Shown here: positions 1 to 9,058 of the stretch, one piece after another
Layout: every line of letters starts with the position of its first letter
How positions within the stretch are numbered: position 1 is the stretch's first letter
NCBI RefSeq assembly: GCF_025231525.1
Contig: NZ_CP103057.1
Location: forward strand, 3,048,501-3,112,500
Source: Sphingomonas endolithica
GTDB taxonomy: Bacteria > Pseudomonadota > Alphaproteobacteria > Sphingomonadales > Sphingomonadaceae
DNA: 64,000 nt
Direction of reading: 5' to 3'
Notes under the pieces: model-generated
Databases searched by the model: none
Seen by the model: the letters and a program-made list of their open reading frames with translations, nothing else
Told to the model about the DNA's origin: nothing
Made by a program: the position numbers and the translations under genes

Positions 1-318
1 CGCAAGTTCCTGGAATTGATCCTGGCCGACCTGCGCGAGGCGGGCTTCCTGCATAGCCATCGTGGCAAGATGGGCGGTTATGTGCTGTCGCGCCCGACGC
101 ACCTGATCTCGCTCGGCGAGATCATCCGCGTGATCGAAGGCCCGCTGGCGCTGGTGCCGTGCGTCAGCCGCACGGCCTATCGCTCGTGTGGCGATTGCCA
201 CGACGAGGCGACCTGCGCGATCCGGCACGCGATGATGCGCGTGCGCGACGAGACCGCGCGGATCCTGGACGGCACCAGCCTGGCGGATGCCGCCGCCGAT
301 GAGCTGGCCGCAGCCTAA
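1..318 (+). CDS. Rrf2-family transcriptional regulator (3' part)
   Basis: The gene enters from the left edge; 105 residues are visible. The segment with LREAGFLHSHRGKMGGY is the wing of an Rrf2-type winged helix, where the GGY-L-R-P pattern follows the recognition helix. A cysteine cluster with spacing CX8CX2CX5C follows, typical of Rrf2 proteins that bind an Fe-S cluster or sense redox state (the IscR/NsrR group, although IscR spacing differs). It probably represses iron-sulfur or stress genes, but its target cannot be told because the upstream neighbour is outside the window. It converges on mscL across a palindromic repeat pair. Confidence 0.85.
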   Translation, partial: RKFLELILADLREAGFLHSHRGKMGGYVLSRPTHLISLGEIIRVIEGPLALVPCVSRTAYRSCGDCHDEATCAIRHAMMRVRDETARILDGTSLADAAADELAAA

Positions 319-325
319 ATTGATC

Positions 326-404
326 AGTTCCCCTGCGAAAGCAGGGGGCCAGAGCCCGAAACTTAGCGCTTGTGATCCTGGGCTCCTGCGTTCGCAGGAG
401 AACT
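326..404. repeat. Inverted pair of palindromic (REP-like) hairpins
   Basis: Two GC-rich hairpins face each other between convergent genes. CCCCTGC-GAAA-GCAGGGG lies at 330-347 and CTCCTGC-GTTC-GCAGGAG at 383-400. The flanking bases AGTTC and CCAG are repeated in inverted orientation, so this is a REP pair rather than one terminator. It probably also stops transcription from both sides. Confidence 0.7.
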
Positions 405-840
405 AGGCGCGCTTCTTCAGCTCGTCGCGGATCTCGCGCAGCAACGTGACGTCGGCCGGTTCCGGGCTGGGTTCGTTGGTCAGCGTTTCCTCCGGCCGCG
501 GCACGATCCTGTTCACCAGGCGCACGAGCAGGAAGATGATGAAGGCCAGGATCACGAAATTGACCGTGGCGGTGATGAACGCGCCATATCCCCAAACCGA
601 CACGCCGGCCTTCTTGAGCGCGGCATAATCGGACGATCCGGCAAGTGCGGCGGGTACCTTGCCGAGCACGACGAAATAGCTGGAGAAATCCAGCCCGCCG
701 GTGATCCAGCCGATCACCGGCATGATGATGTCGTCGGTCAGCGAGGTGACGATCCGCCCGAAAGCCGCGCCGATGATCACCGCGACGGCGAGATCGAGCA
801 CGTTGCCGCGCGCGATGAACGCCTTGAACTCCTTGAGCAT
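403..840 (-). CDS. mscL: Large-conductance mechanosensitive channel MscL
   Basis: A 145-residue inner-membrane channel that opens under hypo-osmotic stress. The N-terminal amphipathic helix (MLKEFKAFIARGNVLD) and the first membrane helix (AVAVIIGAAFGRIVTSLTDD) match the MscL pore signature. The second membrane helix (FITATVNFVILAFIIFLLV) is followed by a charged cytoplasmic helix. The length is normal for the family. The start is the ATG at 838-840; a GTG one codon upstream is possible, and AAGGA lies just upstream on this strand. Single-gene unit. Confidence 0.96.
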   Translation of the reverse strand: MLKEFKAFIARGNVLDLAVAVIIGAAFGRIVTSLTDDIIMPVIGWITGGLDFSSYFVVLGKVPAALAGSSDYAALKKAGVSVWGYGAFITATVNFVILAFIIFLLVRLVNRIVPRPEETLTNEPSPEPADVTLLREIRDELKKRA

Positions 841-922
841 CACCCACGTCCTTCCGATTTGACTTCCGCGTGCTTATGCTAGTCGGGTAGGACGGCAGCA
901 CAAGCGTTGGAGGATCACGTCG

Positions 923-1507
923 ATGAAGTTTCGTGCCATCACATTTATCGGCTTGGCCGCGACATTGTCCGGCTGCGGCATCAACAGCGTGCCGACCGCC
1001 GAGGAGAATGCCAAGGCGCGCTGGGCCGACGTGCAGAACCAGTATCAGCGCCGTGCCGATCTGATTCCCAATCTGGTGTCGACGGTGAAGGCCGCGGGCG
1101 CGCAGGAGAAGGACATCCTCGTCCAGGTGACGCAGGCACGCGGCGCCGCGAGCCAGGTGAAATTGTCGGGCGAACAACTGAGCGATCCCGCCGCCGTCGC
1201 CAATTTCGAGCGCGCGCAGAGCGCCGTCACACTGTCGCTGCAGCGCCTGCAGGAGGCCTATCCCGAGCTCAAGAGCCAGGGCAATTACACCACGCTGATG
1301 AGCCAGCTGGAAGGTACCGAGAACCGTATCGGCATCGCCCGCAACGATTATAATACGGCGGTGCAGGCGTACAACACGCGCATCCGCACCTTCCCCGACG
1401 CGATCGGTGCCAAGGTGTTCTACGGCGCCAAGCCGCTGGTACCGTTCCAGGCGACCACGCCGGGTGCCGAGACCGCGCCGACGGTCAATTTCGGTAACAG
1501 CAACTGA
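923..1507 (+). CDS. lemA: LemA family lipoprotein
   Basis: A 194-residue LemA protein. A signal peptide ends in the lipobox LSGC (Cys18), so the protein is probably lipid-anchored. The LemA core follows: AKWADVQNQYQRR-like helix (here ARWADVQNQYQRRADLIPN) and the NLVSTVKAAGAQEKD segment, forming a four-helix bundle. A GGAGG site at 909-913 precedes the ATG. The next two genes encode TPM-domain proteins, a common bacterial pairing in which LemA and TPM proteins are thought to act together at the envelope; the biochemical role is not established. Confidence 0.92.
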   Translation: MKFRAITFIGLAATLSGCGINSVPTAEENAKARWADVQNQYQRRADLIPNLVSTVKAAGAQEKDILVQVTQARGAASQVKLSGEQLSDPAAVANFERAQSAVTLSLQRLQEAYPELKSQGNYTTLMSQLEGTENRIGIARNDYNTAVQAYNTRIRTFPDAIGAKVFYGAKPLVPFQATTPGAETAPTVNFGNSN

Positions 1508-1553
1508 TCCGGGCCGCCGTCGTGCGGCCCCTCTCTCCAGGGGAAGGCCAAGC

Positions 1554-2476
<923 letters not shown>

Positions 2477-2477
<1 letters not shown>

Positions 2478-3148
2478 TGCGCCTGACCGAACAGGATCAC
2501 GCCAAGGTCACCGCGGCGGTGACCGCGGCCGAACTGCGCACCGCCGGCGAGATCGTCACCGTCGTCGCGCGCCGATCGGACAAATATAACGACGTGGCGG
2601 CGCATGCCGGCGTGCTGGCGATGTTGCTGATGCTCGCCGCATTGTCGGTCTGGCCCGGCATCGCCGAGCGGCTCCACGCGCTGTTCTACGATCCGTGGAG
2701 CGATGCGCCGCATGACGGCACTTTGTTCGGGATCGCGCTGATCCTGAGTGCGCTCGCTTTCCTCATCGGCCGCTATGCGCTCGCCTCGCTGCCGCTGCGC
2801 ATCGCGCTCACGCCCGGGGCGACCAAGGCGCGGCGGGTGCGGGCGCGCGCGCTCGATCTGTTTCGCACCAGCGCCGAGAAGCGCACCGCCGGCGCGACCG
2901 GGGTGCTGATCTATCTCAGCCTCGACGAACATCGCGCCGAGTTGATCGCCGATGCCGCGATCCACTCGAAAGTCACGCCCGAGACATGGGGCGCGGCGAT
3001 GGCGGCGTTGATCGTCGCGGTGAAGGACGACCGGCCCGGGGACGGTCTGGCCGATGCGGTGGCGCAGGTCGGCGTCGTGCTCGCCGAGCATTTCCCGCGC
3101 GCCGGCGACGATCGCAATGAACTGCCAGACAGGTTGATCGAATTATGA
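2477..3148 (+). CDS. Second TPM-domain membrane protein
   Basis: A 223-residue protein whose ATG overlaps the previous TGA (TGATG), with GGGGAG just upstream, so it is translationally coupled. The N-terminal part (LTEQDHAKVTAAVTAAELRTAGEIVTVV, in two blocks) begins a TPM domain interrupted by two membrane helices (residues about 40-60 and 77-97). The domain resumes with a strand ending GVLIYLSLDEHRAELIAD. This split-TPM architecture is typical of the second TPM gene next to lemA. Function is inferred only as an envelope partner of the two upstream proteins. Confidence 0.88.
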
Positions 3149-3690
3149 GCGATGACTCCATCAGATCGGCACCGGTCGAGACCGTCTGGGAAGGGCGCTT
3201 CGTCGCCGTCCGGCGGCAGGGCAGCTGGGAATATGTCGAGCGCAGCCGCGGGCTGCAGGCCGCCGTCATCGTGGCGATCGACGCCGACGCAGACGGCGAC
3301 TGCGTGATCCTGATCGAGCAATATCGCGTGCCGCTGGGGCAGGTGTGTCTCGAACTGCCCGCCGGGCTGGTGGGCGACGAGCAGGAGGGCGAGACCGTCG
3401 AGCATTCCGCCGCGCGCGAGCTGGAGGAGGAAACCGGCTATCGCGCGGGGCGCATCGAATCGCTGGGGGAATTCTATTCCACCCCCGGGCTCAGCAGCGA
3501 ACGCTTCACGTTGGTGCGCGCGACCGATCTGACGAAGATCGGCGATGGCGGCGGTACGCCGGAGGAGGATATCGTCGTTCGCCGGGTGAAGCTGAGCGAA
3601 CTACCGGATTTCGTCGCCGCCAAGCGCCGCGAGGGGCTGGCGATCGACGTCAAGCTGTTGCTGCTGCTGGCGCCTGCGTTGCTGGGCTGA
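3145..3690 (+). CDS. NUDIX hydrolase (ADP-ribose pyrophosphatase type)
   Basis: A 181-residue cytoplasmic hydrolase. A perfect Nudix box GX5EX7REUXEEXGU is present, from G in LVGDEQEGE to the TGY after RELEEE. The glutamates would bind the divalent metal used to split a nucleoside diphosphate linked to another group. An IEQYRVP segment before the box and a PGLSSE loop after it are typical of ADP-sugar pyrophosphatases, so ADP-ribose is the likely substrate; this is inferred. The gene overlaps the upstream TPM gene by four bases (ATGA) and ends the lemA-TPM-TPM-nudix operon. Confidence 0.92.
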   Translation: MSDDSIRSAPVETVWEGRFVAVRRQGSWEYVERSRGLQAAVIVAIDADADGDCVILIEQYRVPLGQVCLELPAGLVGDEQEGETVEHSAARELEEETGYRAGRIESLGEFYSTPGLSSERFTLVRATDLTKIGDGGGTPEEDIVVRRVKLSELPDFVAAKRREGLAIDVKLLLLLAPALLG

Positions 3691-3706
3691 GGCCAGACCG
3701 ATGAGT

Positions 3707-3921
3707 GTTCCCTGGCGAAGGCCGGGGTCCAGGCGGACAGGTGGCGGTAACAGCGCGCTGCGCTCGTTTTTTTGACGACCACCCGTGCGCGTCGAGCGAC
3801 GTCGAGACACCTGCCCCCGGCTCGGTGTCTCGTCTTCGCTCGACACGAACGGAGACGAGACGAACCCGGCCACCCTGCTCTCTGATGTTCCACTACTGGA
3901 CCCCGGCCTTCGCCGGGGAAC
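3707..3921. repeat. Long palindromic intergenic element with 26-bp inverted ends
   Basis: The ends 3707-3732 and 3896-3921 are inverted copies of a 26-bp unit, itself a hairpin around GGCGAAGGCC, with one mismatch between them. The interior of about 160 bp has no credible gene. It sits between convergent genes and could terminate transcription from both. Its sequence class differs from the other palindromic families in this window. Confidence 0.75.
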
Positions 3922-3932
3922 TGCGCGCGAAC

Positions 3933-4214
3933 CTACCGAAAATTATCCGCATAGGATTGCAGCTTCAGCTTGCGCTCCGGGGCGGCGGTGACCGTGAAGG
4001 CCAGGCCCTCGCGCTCGGCATAGGCGATCGCGGCCTCGGCGGTCGGGAAGCCGAGCCTCACCTGTCCGCGCGTGTCGCCGGAGCCGGCCCAGCCGGTCAG
4101 CGGATCGGCTTTCTTGGCCTCGGCAGGCTCGAATTCCAGCACCCAGGCGTCGGTACGCGCGCGGCCGGACTGGGTGGAGTTCTTGGGGTGCTGAAAGATG
4201 CGGGCGGTCGGCAT
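3933..4214 (-). CDS. Complex I NDUFS4-like accessory subunit
   Basis: A 93-residue protein of the ETC complex I conserved-region family, the bacterial counterpart of mitochondrial NDUFS4, found in alphaproteobacteria. It has the N-terminal ARIFQHPKNSTQSGRA motif, WVLEFEP, DPLTGWAGSGDTRGQV and the FPTAEAAIAYAEREG helix. It would sit on the peripheral arm of NADH:ubiquinone oxidoreductase at the cytoplasmic face. The ATG at 4212-4214 is preceded by AAGGA; longer upstream reading is not supported. The gene stands alone, away from the nuo operon. Confidence 0.9.
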   Translation of the reverse strand: MPTARIFQHPKNSTQSGRARTDAWVLEFEPAEAKKADPLTGWAGSGDTRGQVRLGFPTAEAAIAYAEREGLAFTVTAAPERKLKLQSYADNFR

Positions 4215-4242
4215 GGGTCTGTCCTTCTGGTCGTGCGCACCT

Positions 4243-6777
4243 CTATCGCGGTTGCAGGCGCCGTGCATCCGCATTTTTCGTGCGCATCGTAGGCGGCGCG
4301 GCCGCGGGATCGTCGGGCCAGGGGTGGCGCGGGTAGCGACCGCGCATCTCGCGTGCGACGTCGGACCAGCTGCCCGCCCAGAAGCCGGGCAGATCGCGCG
4401 TCGTCTGGATCGGTCGCCCGGCGGGAGAGGTTAGGCTCAGCACCAGCGGCACGCGACCGCCGCCGATCATCGGATGCGCGGCCAGCCCGAACAGTTGCTG
4501 CGGGCGCAGGTCGACGCGTGGTCCGCCTTCGGCGGCATAGTCGATGGCGTGGCTGCTGCCGGCCGGACTGTCGAACTGCGCCGGGGCCAGGGCATCGATC
4601 GTGCGCAGATCGTTCCAGCCGATCAGGGTACGCAGCGCCTCTGCCAGCGCGCCGGGCTCGATCGCGCCGAGCCGGCGCTTGCCGACCAGCAGCGGCACGA
4701 GCCATTCGTCCGCGCGGGCGAGCAACGCCGCGTCGTCCAGCGCGAGATCGCTGCCGCCATGATCGGCGGCAAAGGCGGCGCGGTGGCGCAGCGCGAGCGC
4801 GGCATCGCTCCACGGCAGCAGCGCCAGGCCATGATCGCGCAAGCCCTGCAGCAGCGCTGCGGCAACCGCGTCCGGATCGGCGGCGGTGTCCGGCCCGCTG
4901 GCCAGGCGGATCGCGCCGAGGCGGCGTTCGCGCGTCGCCTGTACGCCGCCGGTGGCGGGGTCGAAGCTGACGGTGCGGCGCGTTTCGATCCGATCGCCGA
5001 ACTGCGCTTCGACGCTCGCCTGGTCGATCGCCGCGGCGGAGAGGATGCGGGCGCCTGCGGCCATGCCCTGCGTCTCGGCGACGGCCAGCCAGTCGTTGCG
5101 CGCGAGCGCGGTGGCGGGATCGAGCTTGAAACCGCGCCCGCCGACCGACGCCCAGGTCTCGCCGCTGGCGTCACGGCGGCGCGCGATGCGATCGGGGAAG
5201 GCCAGCGCAATGCAGATGCCGACGTCTTCCCCCCTCCCTGGAAGGGAGGGGCCGGGGGTGGGTCGGTCCTTTGAGGAACGGTTCTGAGTCTCAAAACCCA
5301 CCCCCAACCCCTCCCTTCCAGGGAGGGGAGCAAGTTGTGCCCACCGGTTCGCCAGCTTCCGCCCGCCCTCTGCCCGGGGCCCACGTTCGCCACGCCAGCG
5401 CCGCAGCCGCGCCTCCAGATCGGCATCGTTGCCGCCCAAGCCGCGCTCCCCCAGCAGCACGGCGATCTCCGCCGCGGTTTGCGCCAGGCCGATCTCGCCC
5501 GCGCGCACCAGCATGTGGCCGAGCCGCGGCGCCAGCGGCAGCCTGGCGATGGCGTGGCCATGCGGCGTCGGGCGGCCGTCCGCGTCGATCGCCTCCAGCG
5601 CGGTCAGGCGACTGCGAGCCTCGGCGACCGCTGCCATCGGCGGGGGATCGAGCCAGGCCAGCGCGCGCGGATCGGCCACGCCCCACAAGGCGCAATCCAG
5701 CGTCAGCGCGGAGAGATCCGCCTCCAGGATCTCGGGCGGGTCGAACCGCGGCAGCCCGGCGGTCGCCGCTTCCTCCCACAGGCGATAGGCGACGCCCGGC
5801 CCCTGCCGCGCGGCACGGCCGGCGCGCTGCGTGACCGAGGCTTGCGAAGCGCGTTCGGTGACGAGCCGTGTCATGCCGGCGGCGCGATCGTAGCGCGGGC
5901 GCCGCGCGAGCCCTGAATCGACCACCACGCGGATGCCGTCGAGCGTCAGGCTGGTCTCGGCGATCGACGTGGCGAGCACGATCTTGCGCCGTCCCTGTGC
6001 GTCGGGCTGGATCGCCGCCCGCTGTGCCTGCGGATCGAGGCTGCCGTGCAGGCGGTGGAGGATGATGCCATCTCCCAGCCCCTCCAGCCGTTCCGCCGTG
6101 CGCTCGATCTCCGCGACACCGGGCAGGAAAGCGAGCACGCCGCCTTGCTCGTCGCGCAGCGCGGTGCGCACCGCCGCGGCGACCGCATCCTCGATCCGCG
6201 CTTCGGCCGCCCGACCGACATGGCGCAGCGTCAGCGGGTAGGAGCGGCCCTCACTCTCTACAACGGGGGCGTCTTCCATCAGGGCCGAGAAGCGTGCCCC
6301 ATCCAATGTCGCCGACATCGCCACTAGCCGCAGGTCCGGGCGCAGTGCGCCCTGCACGTCGAGCGCCAGCGCGAGCCCGAAATCGCTGTCCAGGCTACGT
6401 TCGTGCACCTCGTCGAACAGAACCGCCGACACGCCGCCAAGCTCCGGATCGGCCTGGATGCGGTTGACGAAGATACCCTCGGTCACGACCGTCACGCGCG
6501 TCGCCGCCGATCTCTTGCTGTCCATCCGCGTGGCATAGCCGAACGTGCCGCCAACCGCCTCGCCGGCCTGCGCCGCCATGCGCTCCGCCGCGGCGCGCGC
6601 GGCGAGCCGGCGCGGCGACAGCAGCAGGATCTCGCCCGTGCACCAGGCTTCACCCAGCAGCGCCGGGGCCACCGCCGTCGTCTTGCCCGCACCGGGCGGG
6701 GCGACCAGCACGGCATTCGATGTCTCGCGCAATGCGACCAGCAGGTCGGGCAGTACCGCGTGGATCGGCAACGTCAT
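4243..6777 (-). CDS. hrpB: ATP-dependent helicase HrpB
   Basis: An 844-residue DEAH-type helicase. Walker A is PPGAGKTT (Lys32), motif II is DEVH (residues 122-125), and SAT (motif III) and the QRAGRAAR motif VI follow. The C-terminal half carries the HrpB-specific domain, including PGFWAGSWSDVAREMRGRYP near the end. The start is ATG 6777 (MTLPIHAVLPDLL); upstream codons in the same frame do not look like HrpB. Residues about 483-516 are encoded by a 98-bp palindromic repeat that keeps the frame (see separate entry). HrpB is nonessential in most bacteria and its RNA substrate is unknown. Confidence 0.96.
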   Translation of the reverse strand: MTLPIHAVLPDLLVALRETSNAVLVAPPGAGKTTAVAPALLGEAWCTGEILLLSPRRLAARAAAERMAAQAGEAVGGTFGYATRMDSKRSAATRVTVVTEGIFVNRIQADPELGGVSAVLFDEVHERSLDSDFGLALALDVQGALRPDLRLVAMSATLDGARFSALMEDAPVVESEGRSYPLTLRHVGRAAEARIEDAVAAAVRTALRDEQGGVLAFLPGVAEIERTAERLEGLGDGIILHRLHGSLDPQAQRAAIQPDAQGRRKIVLATSIAETSLTLDGIRVVVDSGLARRPRYDRAAGMTRLVTERASQASVTQRAGRAARQGPGVAYRLWEEAATAGLPRFDPPEILEADLSALTLDCALWGVADPRALAWLDPPPMAAVAEARSRLTALEAIDADGRPTPHGHAIARLPLAPRLGHMLVRAGEIGLAQTAAEIAVLLGERGLGGNDADLEARLRRWRGERGPRAEGGRKLANRWAQLAPLPGREGLGVGFETQNRSSKDRPTPGPSLPGRGEDVGICIALAFPDRIARRRDASGETWASVGGRGFKLDPATALARNDWLAVAETQGMAAGARILSAAAIDQASVEAQFGDRIETRRTVSFDPATGGVQATRERRLGAIRLASGPDTAADPDAVAAALLQGLRDHGLALLPWSDAALALRHRAAFAADHGGSDLALDDAALLARADEWLVPLLVGKRRLGAIEPGALAEALRTLIGWNDLRTIDALAPAQFDSPAGSSHAIDYAAEGGPRVDLRPQQLFGLAAHPMIGGGRVPLVLSLTSPAGRPIQTTRDLPGFWAGSWSDVAREMRGRYPRHPWPDDPAAAPPTMRTKNADARRLQPR
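5231..5328. repeat. Palindromic element inserted in frame within hrpB
   Basis: The arms 5231-5263 and 5296-5328 are inverted copies of a 33-bp sequence, differing at two positions. Each arm contains its own hairpin CCCTCCC-TGGAA-GGGAGGG. On the coding strand it reads through without a stop and yields the low-complexity peptides LPGREGLGVGF and RPTPGPSLPGRG. Intergenic elements of this look are common in sphingomonads; here one lies inside a coding region. Confidence 0.85.
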
Positions 6778-6995
6778 CGCCCGCTCACCACCGAGGCGCG
6801 CATGTCGCACCGCTTGCAGCAGAAGCGTGCTCGGCGCGTGATTGCGCTGGCCGAAGCTGGCGGATCGGATCTGCAGGCACGCGGGGACGACATCGTCACC
6901 CGCTGCCATAAAGCACGTGGCATAGGACAGGAAAGATTTAGCCTGCGATACGGGCGGACGTCGATCGACGCGGCGAAGCTAGAATGGGGAACGAC

Positions 6996-7649
6996 ATGGT
7001 CACCGGGTACAAGCTGTGGATTCCGCTGGTGGCGATTGCCGTGGCTGCGTGCAGCGCGGCGAGCGGCGGCCCGGGCAATGAGGCAGACGCAAGTCCGACC
7101 ACCACGGCTGACTCCCCGTCGCCGGCCGGCCGGACAGCGGCCTCTCCTGCCAAGTGGGCGGCCGGAGAACCGCCGCTCAAGCTGGCCGCGCCGGCCGATC
7201 CCGCCGCGATCGCGGCGGTGCGCCGGGCGGCGGATCGCTTGACCGACATCACGATCACTGCCGCCCAGTCGTTCAAGATCATGCAGGGCGGGCAGCAGGT
7301 GGCGACGTTCGTGGCGGGCGAAGGCAAGGCGCCTGATGCGACCAACGCGGGCTGCTTCGCCGCGCTCGTGCGGGATGGGCGCGCCACCGTGCTCCCGACG
7401 ATCGGCAGCGGGGCGTGGGAGGCGGAGACCTGCCTGGCGACCAGCGCGGTCGGGATCCTCGATGCCGGCAATTCCGTGCGGATCGGGGTGATCTACCAGG
7501 CGGCATCCCCCAATGCCGAGCCGCTGGAGCCGGTGATCCTGCGCTGGGACCGCGGGGCGGGATCGTTCGCCATCGATGAAGCGGCCTCTACGCGTGCGTC
7601 GATCGCCGGTGCGACCTCGGTCGCGGCGCTGCGACGGCTGCCGGACTGA
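6996..7649 (+). CDS. Predicted lipoprotein of unknown function
   Basis: A 217-residue protein that I do not recognise. A short signal peptide (YKLWIPLVAIAVAAC) ends in a lipobox, so it is probably a lipoprotein. A Ser/Thr/Pro/Ala-rich linker of about 45 residues follows, then a folded region with conserved-looking NAGCF and ETCLATSAVG segments that could form a disulfide. The start is ATG 6996 because GGGGA lies 6 bases upstream; ATG 6984 is in frame. It is transcribed divergently from hrpB across a short gap. Confidence 0.75.
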   Translation: MVTGYKLWIPLVAIAVAACSAASGGPGNEADASPTTTADSPSPAGRTAASPAKWAAGEPPLKLAAPADPAAIAAVRRAADRLTDITITAAQSFKIMQGGQQVATFVAGEGKAPDATNAGCFAALVRDGRATVLPTIGSGAWEAETCLATSAVGILDAGNSVRIGVIYQAASPNAEPLEPVILRWDRGAGSFAIDEAASTRASIAGATSVAALRRLPD

Positions 7650-7752
7650 GTGGTAGCGCCGGCACGCTACAGCTCTAGCGGCAGCCCCGGCCGCTGCCGC
7701 TGCCGGTGTTCGTTCACGTCCTAGTATCTCACGCATTCGCGATGGTAGGCGG

Positions 7753-8727
7753 ATGTACGGCGCAACGGAGATCCGCGTGGTTCACGATCATCATCACGGT
7801 CATACACACGGACATACGCATGGTCAGGGCCATCACGGCCACGATCATGCCCCGCCTGCCGATTTCAGCCGCGCGTTCGCGATCGGCATCGCGCTCAACC
7901 TGGCGTTCGTGGTGGTGGAGGCGGGCTATGGCTTCGCGGCCAATTCGGTCGCGTTGATGGCCGATGCCGGGCACAATCTGTCCGACGTGCTGGGGCTTGC
8001 CGTCGCCTGGGCCGGGGCGGCCCTCGCCGCGCGGCCGCCATCGAAGCGCTTCACCTATGGGCTGCGGGGATCGTCGATCCTGGCGGCGTTGCTCAATGCA
8101 TTGCTGCTGATGGTCGCCCTGGGTGCGATCGTGCTGGAGGCGGTGCAGCGTTTCGCCGAGCCGAGCGCGGTGATCGGCCCCACGGTGGCGATCGTCGCGG
8201 CCGTGGGCATCGCGGTCAACGGCGTGACCGCCTGGCTGTTCGCGCGCGGCCGCAAGGGCGACATCAACATTCGCGGTGCCTTCCTGCACATGGCGGCTGA
8301 CGCCTTGGTCTCGGCGGGGGTCGTGGTGGCGGGGCTGATCATCTGGCAGACCGGGATCGGCTGGATCGATCCGCTGGTCAGCCTGGTGATCGCCGCGCTG
8401 ATCTTCTGGCAGACTTGGGGGCTGCTGCGCGAATCGGTCGAGATGTCACTGGGTGCGGTGCCGCGCGGAATCGAGTTCGACCGGGTGGACGAGGCGTTGT
8501 GTGGGCTGCCGGGCGTGGTGCGCGTCCACGATCTGCATATCTGGCCGATGAGCACGACCGAACCCGTGCTGACCGCACATCTGGTGATGCCCAGCGGACA
8601 GCCCGGCGATGCATTCCTGAGCGGCGCCCGTGCGATGCTGCACGACCGGTTCGGCATCGGCCATGCGACCTTGCAGGTCGAAACCGGCGCGGGCGATTGT
8701 TCGATGGGGGATGAGGGGCGGATCTGA
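7753..8727 (+). CDS. Cation diffusion facilitator (Zn/Co/Cd efflux)
   Basis: A 324-residue CDF transporter of the ZitB/CzcD group. The N-terminus is a His-rich cytoplasmic segment (DHHHGHTHGHTHGQGHH) that would bind metal. Six membrane helices follow. The metal site residues appear in ALMADAGHNLSD (helix 2, HxxxD) and HMAADALVS (helix 5, HxxxD). The C-terminal cytoplasmic domain includes RVHDLHIWPMS, a CDF dimerisation signature. ATG 7753 is given; GTG 7777 is a good alternative because GGAG lies 6 bases upstream. It would export Zn2+ or a similar ion against protons. Confidence 0.94.
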   Translation: MYGATEIRVVHDHHHGHTHGHTHGQGHHGHDHAPPADFSRAFAIGIALNLAFVVVEAGYGFAANSVALMADAGHNLSDVLGLAVAWAGAALAARPPSKRFTYGLRGSSILAALLNALLLMVALGAIVLEAVQRFAEPSAVIGPTVAIVAAVGIAVNGVTAWLFARGRKGDINIRGAFLHMAADALVSAGVVVAGLIIWQTGIGWIDPLVSLVIAALIFWQTWGLLRESVEMSLGAVPRGIEFDRVDEALCGLPGVVRVHDLHIWPMSTTEPVLTAHLVMPSGQPGDAFLSGARAMLHDRFGIGHATLQVETGAGDCSMGDEGRI

Positions 8728-8748
8728 GGGGTTCAAGCCATCCAAGCC

Positions 8749-8938
8749 GTCACCCCGGACTTGTTCGGCGCTAATCCCTTTGGAGCATAGTTCGTCATCC
8801 CCGCGCAGGCGGGGATCCATAAACTCGTGCGTCAGGATTTCAGCCGCGAAGCCAGCCGGTATGGATCCCCGCCTGCGCGGGGATGACGTGGTGGACCCAT
8901 GTTCGAGCGGTACAATCACCGAACAAGTCCAGGGTGAC
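8749..8938. repeat. Composite palindromic element, copy A (190 bp)
   Basis: The complete-looking member of a dispersed family. The outer arms 8749-8766 and 8921-8938 are inverted with one mismatch. The inner arms 8794-8820 and 8861-8887 are a perfect 27-bp inverted repeat, each with an internal CCCCGC-GCAGGC-like hairpin. The 40 bp between the inner arms and the 33 bp between inner and outer right arms are also shared with copy D. It fills most of the 331-bp gap between the CDF gene and the DUF808 gene. Confidence 0.9.
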
Positions 8939-9058
8939 GGCTGCTGGCATCAACTGCGCGACAGCTGGAAGCCGCTCCAGGAAACGCGGGAGCACTCAAA
9001 TGATGCTTCCGATCGAGATACACGCTAGCGCCATGCGGCACGATCTAGGGAGAAGAAC

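Noticed and set aside
8749-8938. CRISPR array
   Set aside because: The repeats are inverted arms of one element, not regularly spaced direct repeats; no cas genes in the window.
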